A stretch of DNA of 63,126 nt, taken from positions 1,035,178 through 1,098,303 of the forward strand of contig PJRA01000048.1 in the NCBI GenBank assembly GCA_016987375.1, given 5' to 3'. The position numbers and the translations under genes were made by a program. Shown piece after piece: positions 45,501 to 55,631 of the stretch (position 1 is its first letter; the number at the start of each line of letters is the position of its first letter). This stretch comes from Brachionus koreanus (taxonomy: Eukaryota; Rotifera; Eurotatoria; Ploima; Brachionidae). Below the pieces are notes generated by a model that worked only from the letters and a program-made list of their open reading frames with translations, had not been told where the DNA came from and did no database searches.

Positions 45501-48500
45501 TAAATGAATATGAAGAAAGAAAACACATAAAAATTTAACTTTAACGTTCAAGATATTTCAATTTGCTGTTTTAAATATTAAAAAAATGATCTACACTATT
45601 GTTTAATAGCGTGCGCTATTAAATAAATCGAGAGAGAGGGAGGGAAAGAAAAAATACTTTCTTCTCTACTTCTTTATTAAAAAACTCTCTCAAAAACAAA
45701 AATAATGTCTTTAAATACTCGACTGAGCCTCCATAGAGAGGGGTCGGCTCAGTCGGGTGTTACAATTGTATATGATCAGCTTCGTTTTTTTGCTGCAACT
45801 GGCTGATTTCCTCATTGATTAAAATCTATCAAAGATACCTTTTGCTTTAGTTAGTCTACTAATGATGTCCTTGTGTATTTATTTACTAATGCATTCGATT
45901 TGTGTGTTAACGATGGTTATTTGTGCATCTAACTTGGTGTTTACGCACTTGACTTTCGTTTTGCTCCCATTTATCTCGTGTCATGTTATCTGTATATGCG
46001 ATTCCTTCCTTATTATTAAAACCAGATCGTCTGCAAATCCTGTTTGTACTCTGACTATATGTCTAAAAATGATCGACAATGTAATGTAGAAAACAACCAA
46101 CATCTCAAGTGATATACAATGGAGTATAACAACAAGACTTGAAGGCTTGGATTTTGCAGACGTTCTGGTATTAATAACAAGTTAAGAATCGCAAACGCAA
46201 ATAAAAGTTTATTAATTTCTCAATGTTAAATTAGAAAAATTTTGATTTTAAATTTAATTTTTTAATTTAATTTCAAGATCGAGGACAAGAAAAACTTGAC
46301 ACCATTTCACTTGGCTTGCAAATTTGGTTATGAAGATGAAGCCGAATTACTAATTGAAAAATTGGACAGGGATAAATTGTTTAATCTGTGCATGTTAGAT
46401 TTGACAAACAGCTTTCCACCATTGCATCTAGCTTGTCGAAACAAAGTGGAAAAATTTAAAATAGTTAAACGAATTTTGGAAAAACTTCGCGATGAAGATT
46501 TCAAGCTTCAGCCACAATCAGGAATTCTAAAATCAAACTACATTGATTTAGTATCAAAAAAAGAAGACTCTAATCGGCAAACAATTTTGGAAATTTCCAT
46601 TGAGAACAATCATTTAAAAATAGTTGAGCTACTTTTAAATTCTTATAACATAGCAAGCAATTATGCCAATACGGTAAATGGTAATTATCCAATTCATCTA
46701 GCGGCCAAAAATGGATCGATAGAAATGCTCTCCTTACTAATTAAATACAATTCAAACATAGTCAGAAACAACTTGGCTGATGAGAATCCTCTACATATAG
46801 CTGCTTTGTACAATAGATTTAAATTTGTCAGAGAGTATTTATCAACTGAACGACATTTGCTGATCAATAGTGATTTTTGTTGCTTGAAAAATCAGAAAAA
46901 AACTTCAATTGATTCAACTCATTTGCCATGTATTTGCAATTGTGATGGAAATTTTGACTTGAGCAATGCTCAACTTTCAATCAAGCAAAGAGACAAAAAG
47001 TTCTATACACCATTGATGCGAGCAATCGGCTCTGGTAGTCAACGCGTAGTGGAAGAGCTTATTAATGATAGATATGCTGAGCTTGACTCGAAAGACAAGG
47101 ATGGTCAGTCTATATTTCATTTGTGTTGCGAATATAACAACATAGAGACTCTAAGATATCTTCTTCAAACAGATTTCATACCACAAGAGATTCTATTTTC
47201 CAAAGATAATTTTGATAACACAATCCTTCATACCAGTTGTCGAACCGGAAATTTAGAAGCTATTAAACTAATTGTTAACAAACTCTACGATTCAAATAAT
47301 TCACTTGAAATGATGCTTTATGCCAAAAATTATCTTGGACACACTTGTTTTCACATTGCATGCATCAAAGGATACTACAATATAGTTGAATATTTTTTGA
47401 AAGACAAAAAGCTAATTCAATTTTTAGAACATGTTGATAATAATTTTAACACAAGTCTGCATTTAGCAACCGAAAATGGACATTCGAGTATTGCTAATTT
47501 GTTGTTAGATTTTGGCATTGATCCTGGTATGAAAAATGAGGAAAATATAACAGCTTTGGATTTGAGCTGTCGCTTGGGATATTTTGAAATAAGCAAAAAT
47601 ATAATTAACAATTGTTCAGACTTGAATAATAAAGAAAAAATTCAGCACGAATTACCATTGCATACTGCTTGCTATGAGGGTGCATATGAAGTGGTTAAAT
47701 TATTGCTAATTAAGGGCATGCAAATCGATAGACTAAATGATGAGAACAAAAATTGTCTCGAAATAGCCATTGAACAAGGCCATGTAAGTATATTTGAAAC
47801 TCTAGAAATCTACTTAAAAAGAATTACCTGAAGAATTAAAAACTCAATTTCTCTGAGCAATTAAAAAAATTCAATAATTTTTTATAGTTTATTTAAAATC
47901 ATCAAAAAATTTACCCAGTCAACTAAATTTTAAAGGATCTTTAAAGAAATTCTAAAGAAATTTGTAGAGATTTTTTTAGAGATTATCGGACATTTTTTTT
48001 TTAAATATATGAAAAAAATTCATTAATTTTTATTTAAGAAGTCTCTAAATTTATTTACAATAAGAATCAATAAACCATATTTGCTTTTAACGCCGCATTT
48101 AATGCTCATGAACATAGTTGAGTGCTTCTAAATAATTTAAGCTTCATAGATAGTTAACATGAAAATCATGATCGCAAAATCTATATGAATCTTAAGTTTC
48201 AAATTTTTTTTTAATATAAAGATAATGCATATTTAACACTCAAAAACCGGAGGGGTCTTTTGAACCCCTTTTATAACTTCCTTTATTTGTTTTTTATNNN
48301 NNNNNNNNNNNNNNNNNNNNNNNNNNNNNNNNNNNNNNNNNNNNNNNNNNNNNNNNNNNNNNNNNNNNNNNNNNAAAATAATTTTATTTTCATTGAAAAA
48401 AAGTATTAAAAACGATTTAAATAAAAGGGTCAAAAAAGTCATCCGGTTTTTGAGTGTTAACAATTAAAATATAAAAAAGAAAGCATGATATTTTAAACCA

Positions 48501-51500
48501 ATTTAATTTCTTTTATAATTTTTAATTTTCACGAAAAGCATGCTTGATTCTGAACAACAACATGTTGATTCAAAGTTTTTATGAACACTGGATGTGATCA
48601 TTAGGATAAAATAAAACTTTTAAGCTATACGAATTAACAGGATCATAGGTAGAGTACAAAATCTTTTTAGAAATTTTTGGCATTTAAAGCAATTATTTAA
48701 TTATTTAAAAAAAAAAGATTTGAATATTTTAAAAAATGTGTTTTTTTGTTCAACCTAGAGTTGTTCAAAAAAAAGTCTTTTGACTTGACTTAAAATTTTT
48801 TTTTAAAAATAAGTCAGTACTAATTACATTTTTATTTAAGTTGAAATTTTAATTTTAAAATTAGATGTCAAAATTAATTAGATTAGATTATTTGATAAAT
48901 CTAAGGAATTTTCTTCTTTTTATCAAAGTTTCATCTTGTGCAAAACTCATAAAAAAATGTCTTTTTAAAGCTTTTTGACTTGTGTTCTGACTTTTGCACA
49001 AGTCTGGTTCAACCTTTTGAGGAATAAAGCCTTTTTTTTCATTTCGTCTCAATATTCTACCCAAGAAATGTCCTAATTGAAATCGATTTTTTGCTAATCT
49101 TGAAATAATCAAAATGTCTGATTCACCAAATTCATAATCATTTTTCTTGGTTCATATCTCAACCTGATATTTATTTATTGTTTTATTTTTTCAATGAGCA
49201 TTTTAAGAGAGATATTTAACAAATGGCAAAAATTTAAGTTTTAGCCTTGAAAATTAAAGTATTTTTTTTTGAAATGATCAACAATCAAATGAAAAATTAA
49301 ATGAGAAGTTTAAGTAGGAAAAAACTTGAAAATAAAAAAGATGTAATGTATTAGGGATCTAATAGAAAGACTAGTTATAACTATTACTTTATTAAATAAA
49401 GAATAAAGCATAAAGCATAAGAATAATAATAAAATTGAGTTGCTTAAATATTGAATCAAGTACGTGACTAGATTTCCAAAAAGTATAAAGATGCAACAAT
49501 AAATTGCCAAATAAGGTAAAATGAATTTTAATAAGTTATGGTAGATGAATTATTCAAAACATCAACTAATAATATGACATCCCCCTTCTTTAAAATATTA
49601 ACGTCTCGATAATCACATTATCTCTCTCAATCGTATATCGATTGAATCCAATTCGTCCCCATTGTCTTCAGATCTTGCTTGTATTATACTAATTATTCTC
49701 TTATTACTGTTCCGTAAAAAACATTTTATTAGGATGTATAGGCAAAGGCCTACCAAAACACAAGATATTGTTGAATAAAGAAAATATTTAAAATATTTGT
49801 TAAAATACTCTAAGATTTTAATCACTCTTGTTTTTAGGTTACCAAAATATTCTTCATAAAATCCTCTTGAATATTTATCTTCTACTGGTCTTAAACTATT
49901 TTCATCGACCCTGAAACTCATGACTTCGCTCAGTATTTCCATTTCTTCTAAATTAGACATAAGAATATTTGAATGATGAGTATTTACTAATTTGACTCTC
50001 GTTTTAAAAATGTTTATATCTAATATCATTATCAACTAATAATATGACAAAGAATGTACATTGTTAATTCAAATGAAAAAACGGGCCATCCGACAAATTT
50101 AAAAAAAACATATTGTTTTAAATTTAAAATTTTGAATAAATAAATGATAACAAGAAATTTTAACAAGATTTAAATTAACAATTTAATAAAATTTAAATTT
50201 TTTTAATTTAGAGAGAAGTTATAAGAGTTCTACTGGACGATCCAAATTGGAAAAAACTAATAAGAGAGAATAATTGTGTCGGATACCAAGACGAATTCAA
50301 TATTGAAGAATATGATGATGCCGATGATCAAATCCACATTATTCACGTTATTAGTCAGTCATCGCATGAATCCAAAAAAGAAACAAAAAATTTTAAATTT
50401 GTCGAAAATCCAGAATTGAGTTGTCTTTTTAACAACAAAATGTGGGATATTTTTAGTGTAATTCTAGATAAGTGCGTTGACGAGAAGGAAATAGATTTTA
50501 GCAAAATAGACCCTCCAACACGATCAATGAGTAAACACCCGCTGATGCTTATCGCTCGTTCAGGACAAGAAAATTTACTCAAACATGAAACAACCCGAAC
50601 TCTTCTTCATTTAAAATGGAGAGTTATACCAAGATGTGCATTTTATTTAAATTTAATAATTTATCTCATTTTTATGATTCTATACTCATTTTACTCTGTC
50701 GAATTATCAAAATTCGGATATGATCAATTTGTTACTGCCAATTCGACAAATCGGACTATCCACATACAACCTGTTTATAATCTAAGTGCACACGTATATG
50801 CTACTTTATTACTTATTCTTTTGTTTCAGATTTTTAAAGAAACTTTTCAAATATTTTTTCTTGACGGACTTAGCTATTTCCTTTCGTTACAAAATCTAAT
50901 TGAATTATTTACCTATATAGTAGCTGTTTTATCTCTTTTTTCTACAAACTATCAAATGCAGTCATCATATGCCAGTATAGCAGTTTTATTTGCATTTATT
51001 GTCTTTCCTTTGTTTACACAAAAATTAAAAATATTTGGTTTATATGTGGTGGCTTTTCGTCGCACATTAGCAAACTCGGCTAAATTTTTTCCAATTTTTT
51101 TAATCATTTTTACTGGTTTTATACTATCTTTTCGTATACGATCCAATTTTGATGTGAGCTATTTTAACTCGACCAGCTATTCTCTCATACGAACTTTTAC
51201 AATGGTGGTTGGTGAGCTTGATACATCCAGAATGGGCCTATACAATGACTCATTGCCAAATTATATCATCTATTTTTTGTTTATTGGTCTAATGTGTACC
51301 ATTGTTTTGAATTTATTTGTGGGTAATATTTATTTCAAAGTTTTATTTAAATTATTTCATTCATATTCTCTTTCAAATCGTCTATTTGTTTAAGAATTAA
51401 GAATTTTAGTTTACAAAAAATATAAATAGGATTTAGACTGCTTTATCAGAAAAATATATAAAAAGTTTTGCTTTAAAAATAAAAAGGTGTCGAAAGGTGT

Positions 51501-54500
51501 CTTTATTTCGAAAATGATGTTTTTAAAAAAATTAAAAAAGTGTTGATATATTAATTTTTATTGAAAAAATTTACACGCAAAAAAATGTTTTTTAAGTAAT
51601 TTTTTATTTAACGGCAAAATGAAAATAATTTTACATTTTTACATTTTCATATTTTTAGATTTTTTGTGCAATATTTAAGAAATTTTTTAATTTTATTTTT
51701 GTTTACTAAATAATTTGAAGAAGTTTTTTTTAATTTTCTGAAAAATTGTACAAAAAATCTAAACATATGAAAATGTAAAATTATTTTCATTTTGCCTATT
51801 TAACCTAGTCAACTAAATTTTGAAGAAATTTTAGTGAGTCTTTAAAGATTTTTATGAAGGCTTTGTACAGAGTTTAAGATAATTCGGCTATTTCCTGAGC
51901 CATTTGTCTAGATTATTTTTGAAGTTGTTTATTGATATAGAATTAATGTTATGATGAGGTAAACTATTCAAAACATTAACAAAAAAATTATATTGTTGTA
52001 TGCAGTTTTTCACTTCTTCCCTAACATTAATTTATTTTGTCTTTTTCAATTGTACTTTCGAAACAGAAAGATTTAGACCATTCTCAAAATTAATAATTTC
52101 ATGTCCTTAATTATTTTAAATAATTGAATTAAATCATCTATCATGCGCCTAATCTATTAATATATTTCCGAAGTGAAGGAATGATCAATGTTCAACTTTT
52201 TGAAACTAGTAGCTATCATACCCAAAATACAAGTTTCACGAGTGTTACAGTATTTTATTTGGTTTCCGGATTTTAAATTATTTTTAACATAAATTCCTAG
52301 ATCTAATTATTTGTCTTATTTATTAATTAAACGAGTTGAAAGATCATTTAAAAATATTAAAAATAATAGGGGTCCCAAAACTGTTTCCTTTTGAACAGGA
52401 AATCATCTATTCAATTGATGAATAAATCTCCAAAACCACGTGCCTTGATTTTGAAAAATAACAGCCTGTGTCAGTCCGTCAGTAACATTTCGATTACGTA
52501 TTTAACGTAGATTGAAGAGTCTGTGTTGAGAGCTGGCGTGATGAAATCCAATAATGCCCATAGATTTGTTGAACAGGACTTTTTAGTATTTTATTCACGA
52601 TCCAAATTTTTCTGTCATTTTCTAAAGCTTTTAATCATAATAGAGAATTTTTTTAGTTTTGTAACTTTTATGAACAGATTCCTTCAAAAATAAATGATGA
52701 TGACCATTGAAAATGAAAAAAGAAAGAGATAGGCAATATTATTGTTGCACGACATTTTTGTTTAAAAAATCAATTAAATAAAAAAAATTTACATTTTACT
52801 AAAATTATTTTAATTTTTGGAGCGTGAATATAATTCAGTTAAGACAAAATAGCCACGCTTGACTTAAAGGACTCACCACAACACTTAACTATGCTTTGCT
52901 ACTCATGAATATTTGTTTCTGGATCAAATTTTGGTCATTCAACTCAATATCTAGTCTAAATGATTAAGATTTTTTTATTTAATTTAAAATTTTGTATTTC
53001 ATTTAATTTTTTCACAAATGGTTAAGAGAATTTAGAGCATAATGGTTAATTACAATTTAAAAATTTTGGTTTGAAATTAATTCAGTATGCTCTAATACCA
53101 AAGCGACTTAATTACATCACAATTAGCATTTGTTTTCCCTATGTTGATTAGTTATCTCGTCAAATTCTTTACTCATCGCAAGTGGACGGTTATATCTGGT
53201 TTACTTTTTACAAAAAGTTTGTATCCCTGCTGGAAAAGCCGCAATAAATAAACAGTTAAAAAACTGGGCTTAATGAGAGTAAGAACACAAAAAAAATAAG
53301 AAATTATAAATAATTTTATTAAAAAAAACCTTGACTTTAAATTCAACTTTCTTCTATTATTAATATTTCTAAAAGATTACAAAATTTTGCGGTGTTTTTC
53401 GAAAATAATAGCAAATTTTAGTTAAAAAAAATCAAAAAAGTTTTAAAAAAATGAGGATTTTTAGGAATAAAATTCTTTGAACCTTTTTAATCATACTAAA
53501 ATGTATTAATATTTTTATAAAGTTTTGTAATTTTTCAAAAAAAAATATGAAATAGTTTAGAAGCGTTATCTAAAGCATGTGAGCTCACAGCAATAACTTT
53601 TTACTTTAAATTAGTGGAATAAACTAGAATCAAAATCAAATAAGTTTTATTTGGTTCATTATTTTTATTTAAAAAAAAAATTAAATTAAAAAAACTTAAA
53701 TTTTTAATTGAATATTTTTTTTATTTGATCATTAGGAATTGCTGTTGGTGAAATAAAGACTGTTCTTGATGAAGCCGATATTCAACAAACATCTATGCGA
53801 ATAATGTTTGTGCTAAAGGTTCAGTCAGCCCTAAACATTTTTCGCAATACTTGCCTTGGAAACTGTTTGAGCATGCAGGTGATAAAATACAGCATTAAAG
53901 AAGAAAACAAGTTTCTTAGAATTAGGAATCAATTGTGGCGAAATGCAAAAAATTTGCTTTCATCAAACGAGCACACAATAAAGCTATCAGATCCTCAAAA
54001 AAGACTCGAAGACTCATTCAACGAAATGTCGCGAATCACTAGTGAACAAATAAAATCGATTCGTTTTGGCTTTTCTAATCAGATAGGAGATTGTGAGTCA
54101 CGGCTTTCGAATTCACAGCGTAGACTTCAGGACTCACTAATTGAATTATCGAATCGAACTAATCAACAAATAGAAGATCTTAGAAAAGAAACAGCCCAGG
54201 CAAATTTGGATTTGAAAAACTCCATTTTCGAAACTCAGGAAGAATTGCGGAATTGGATCGAAAGTGTAAGTCAAAATACAAATTTTGAATTATGTGATGC
54301 TAAACAAAGTTTTAATGAACATATGAATGATTCTGAAACAAAAATTTTATCATTGAACAACAAAATACAAGGCATTTTGGTTAGTTTGAGCAAGAAAACC
54401 AACTTTCAATTTGAATCAATCAAAGAATATTCGATGAATACAGCTCATCAAATTAAATCAGTTGTGATCAATTCTCAAAAGTTGATTGATGACTCTATCT

Positions 54501-54730
54501 ATAATTTAGAAAGATCAAATAGATGTTTTTTGCAATCAGTCGAAGAAAAATACATTGCTAGAGTTGAAAAACTAGAACAACTTGTTGCCAAACATTTAAT
54601 TCAACCATCGCAAGAAATTATGATAAATCAGTTGAACAAAAACTTTGATGATACAAAAAGTATTTTAAATATTTTGATCGATGATTTATTTTCTTTAAAT
54701 AAGAAATTTGATAGTTTTTCAAAAAAATAA
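42541..54730 (+). CDS. TRPA-like ankyrin cation channel B
   Basis: Six exons, 42541-42871, 42919-43040, 43094-43243, 46278-47783, 50212-51322 and 53736-54730, join in phase to 1404 residues; TAA sits directly before the ATG. It is a tandem paralogue of channel A: ankyrin repeats (~85-720), HPLMLIARSGQENLLKHE linker, S1 near 846-866, pore-S6 ending LNLFVG|IAVGEIKTVL, then a ~290-residue coiled-coil tail sharing DPQKRLEDSF and TSEQIKSI with A. The pore loop again has GEL. A larger cysteine insert (FCC...PCICNC, about residues 400-425) lies in the ankyrin stack. Exon 1 is the same length as in A (331 nt) and exons 2+3 equal A's exon 2 (272 nt). Two introns, after residues 151 and 703, are absent from A. 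Probable homo- or heterotetrameric sensory channel; ligand unknown. Confidence 0.88.
45371..45580 (+). repeat. Dispersed repeat family R1, copy 3
   Basis: GAGTTTAGTTTAGTTTATTA starts a copy that follows copy 1 block by block (AAATGGCA, GATATACACCGTTGTTTA, GTGAATTACT, AATTGAATTAAATGA) and then shares TTTAACGTTCAAGATATTTC with copy 4. Confidence 0.65.
45599..45766 (+). repeat. Dispersed repeat R2, copy 2 (possible solo LTR)
   Basis: The element spans from about TTAATAGCGTGCGCTATTAA (an 8-bp-arm palindrome) to GGGTGTTACA and is flanked by ATTGT at 45596-45600 and 45765-45769, a possible 5-bp target duplication. The interior has a purine-rich then pyrimidine-rich tract and the GACTGAGCC/GGCTCAGTC stem. 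Size and ends would suit a solo LTR, but no internal retroelement region is present to confirm it. Confidence 0.5.
48237..48456. mobile_element. piggyBac-like palindromic element containing assembly gap
   Basis: CACTCAAAAACCGGA on the left (48237 onward) and TCCGGTTTTTGAGTG on the right (ending 48456) are perfect inverted ends, each directly bordered by TTAA (48233-48236 and 48457-48460). TTAA duplications and short TIRs beginning with C are the mark of piggyBac insertions. Inner arms keep partial complementarity (GGGGTCTTTTGA with TCAAAAAAGTC). No transposase is present; 77 N bases lie inside. Confidence 0.7.
48298..48374. other. Assembly gap (77 N)
   Basis: Unknown bases within the inverted-repeat element; the strong hairpin probably hindered sequencing or assembly. 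Confidence 0.98.
48888..49150 (-). other. Unrecognised basic ORF fragment
   Basis: The minus strand is open for about 85 codons and includes DILIISRLAKNRFQLGHFLG and IPQKVEPDLCKSQNTSQKAL; composition is basic and protein-like, with no low-complexity bias. No start with supporting context or family could be assigned. It may be an exon of a retrocopy or of a mobile element. Confidence 0.35.
49342..50049 (-). mobile_element. Internally deleted LTR retrotransposon (708 bp)
   Basis: On the minus strand the element starts with TGTCATATTATTAGTTGAT (50049-50031), runs through an ORF, a polypurine tract AAAGAAGGGGGA (49591-49580) and a 238-bp 3' LTR (49579-49342) that begins with the same 19 bases and ends TTACA. 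AAGA flanks both sides (49338-49341, 50050-50053), a 4-bp duplication as in many gypsy-type elements. The first LTR is cut to 19 bp, so a deletion removed the rest of it plus gag-pol. Confidence 0.75.
49613..50035 (-). CDS. Residual ORF of deleted LTR element, one membrane segment
   Basis: An intact 140-codon frame runs between the LTR remnant and the polypurine tract. It has a hydrophobic segment of about 24 residues (around residues 86-109, ISCVLVGLCLYILIKCF) followed by a short basic then acidic tail. The position after pol and before the 3' LTR, and the membrane-anchor-plus-tail shape, fit the C-terminal part of an Env-like third ORF of gypsy-type elements, but I see no diagnostic motif. 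The apparent start overlaps the deletion junction and is probably not the original one. Confidence 0.4.
   Translation of the reverse strand: MIMILDINIFKTRVKLVNTHHSNILMSNLEEMEILSEVMSFRVDENSLRPVEDKYSRGFYEEYFGNLKTRVIKILEYFNKYFKYFLYSTISCVLVGLCLYILIKCFLRNSNKRIISIIQARSEDNGDELDSIDIRLREIM
51613..51796. mobile_element. 184-bp palindromic MITE, second full copy
   Basis: It has the same ends (GGCAAAATGAAAATAATTTT and reverse complement) and interior as the 15163-15354 element. It is flanked by TATTTAAC at 51605-51612 and 51797-51804, an 8-bp duplication (9 bp at the other copy). Confidence 0.85.
51880..52640 (-). pseudogene. Non-LTR reverse-transcriptase relic (second family)
   Basis: The minus strand reads VLGPLLFLIFLNDLSTRLI (the PQGSVLGPLLF block, about 52395-52325), then DLGIYVKNNLKSG and LGMIATSFKKLNID, and ends with NVLNSLPHH and ISINNFKNNLDKWLR (51990-51890), a typical CR1-like C-terminal tail. 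The FADD region between is deleted or unreadable and there are many stops. Confidence 0.65.
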
Positions 54731-55631
54731 AATTTTTTGCTTAAAAAAGAGAATGATGTGTTTAATTTTATTCACAACTATATTTTTATTTTAAAAAAAA
54801 ACAAAAAATGCTATTTTTTGTCCTATTGAATATTTTAATTAATAAATCAATAAATAAAATTTATTTTTTTAAACATTGGCTAACATTGAAAATCTTCAGT
54901 ATGTTAAAAAATTATGTATATGAATTTAACTTTTCCCATTAAAATCAATTAATTATAAAGCAAACTTTTGTATATTTAGTATTATGTATTTTATTGAATG
55001 CAAAAATCTTCAAAAAAAAATTCATATTTTTAAATGATTTAAAAATTCACTAATTTTTAAGAATAAACCAATGCACCCACCTAATTATTTTAAATTTGAA
55101 TTAAGTACTGAAAAATATGCAGATTCGTCTCAATAGTCTATCTCAATAGTATCAGACTTTTTTATAAGTCACAGTTTTAAGTCAGAATCACAAAAAAATA
55201 GTCAAAGTTTTAGTTTGATTTTTAGCAAAAATTTAATAAATATATGTAAAACTTAGTTGTATCAAAAAATTTTACTTTTTTTGAAACTTTTTTAATTTAT
55301 CAAATAAAAAGAAATAATTAACTTATCTTCATAATATAAACCATTATGCTCTAAATTATTTTAGCCATCTATGAGCGAGTAGTTCAATTGCTCTCTTGTA
55401 CCATTTATGACTTTTAGAAAAACATCCAAACTCTTTTAAAAACAAAATTTTTAGAATAAGCATAATATTATCAATTCAATTCGTATTGACACATTATTTT
55501 TAAATCAAAATTGAAATAAATTTTATTTTCAAAGAAAACAAGATATAATAAAATAATCAATTACTTTTTGTTCAAAAAAAAATTTAATTTAGTCTATAAA
55601 ATCTTGTTTTATTTCATCTCTGTTTAAAAAA
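54731..55631. other. Short intergenic region between convergent genes
   Basis: About 0.9 kb separates the stop of channel B (+) from the stop of the protease (-). A cluster of AATAAA hexamers lies at 54841-54860 for the channel and the protease signal at 55608-55613. No other gene. Confidence 0.5.
55608..55613 (-). promoter_or_regulatory. Poly(A) signal of protease gene
   Basis: AATAAA on the minus strand, 18 bases after the protease stop codon at 55632. Confidence 0.5.

Larger units (their letters stand above)
45065..46140 (-). pseudogene. RTE-like reverse-transcriptase relic with nested repeats
   Basis: The minus strand shows TGFADDLVLIIRKE, the catalytic YADD-type box, at about 46039-45998, followed by INGSKTKVKCVNTK. 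Farther along, at about 45185-45088, it reads TWVKIGTKAKGRLE, a stop, then KAKVLTIYSTRSK and the end, the typical RTE C-terminal tail (TWxxxxxxAxDRxEWxxxVxALxSTR). The two parts are separated by repeats R1 (45371-45580) and R2 (45599-45766), which appear to be nested insertions. Stops and frameshifts show it is dead. Confidence 0.65.
43244..46277 (+). other. Intron 3 of TRPA-like gene B
   Basis: A 3.03-kb phase-0 intron equivalent in position to intron 2 of gene A (both before IEDKK). It contains an RTE-like reverse transcriptase relic interrupted by repeats R1 and R2; about 43250-45060 has nothing recognised. Confidence 0.7.
47784..50211 (+). other. Intron 4 of TRPA-like gene B (absent in A)
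   Basis: Donor GTAAGT at 47784 after EQGH and acceptor TTTAG before AGAGAAGTT (REVIRVLL). Gene A reads straight through at this point. It contains a TTAA-flanked palindromic element with an assembly gap, an unassigned ORF fragment and a deleted LTR element. Confidence 0.75.
51323..53735 (+). other. Last intron of TRPA-like gene B
   Basis: A 2.41-kb phase-1 intron matching intron 3 of gene A. It holds MITE copy 2 and a non-LTR RT relic; about 52650-53735 has nothing recognised. Confidence 0.75.

Noticed and set aside
45862..46089. Plus-strand ORF of 75 codons
   Set aside because: Antisense of the RTE-like FADD-box relic.
47760..47831. Continuation of channel B exon 4 to a stop at 47831
   Set aside because: A consensus GTAAGT donor after EQGH and in-phase continuation at 50212, matching channel A sequence, show the extra residues are intronic read-through.
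49310..49510. Minus-strand hydrophobic ORF of 66 codons
   Set aside because: It is translation of the LTR at 49342-49579, not a gene.
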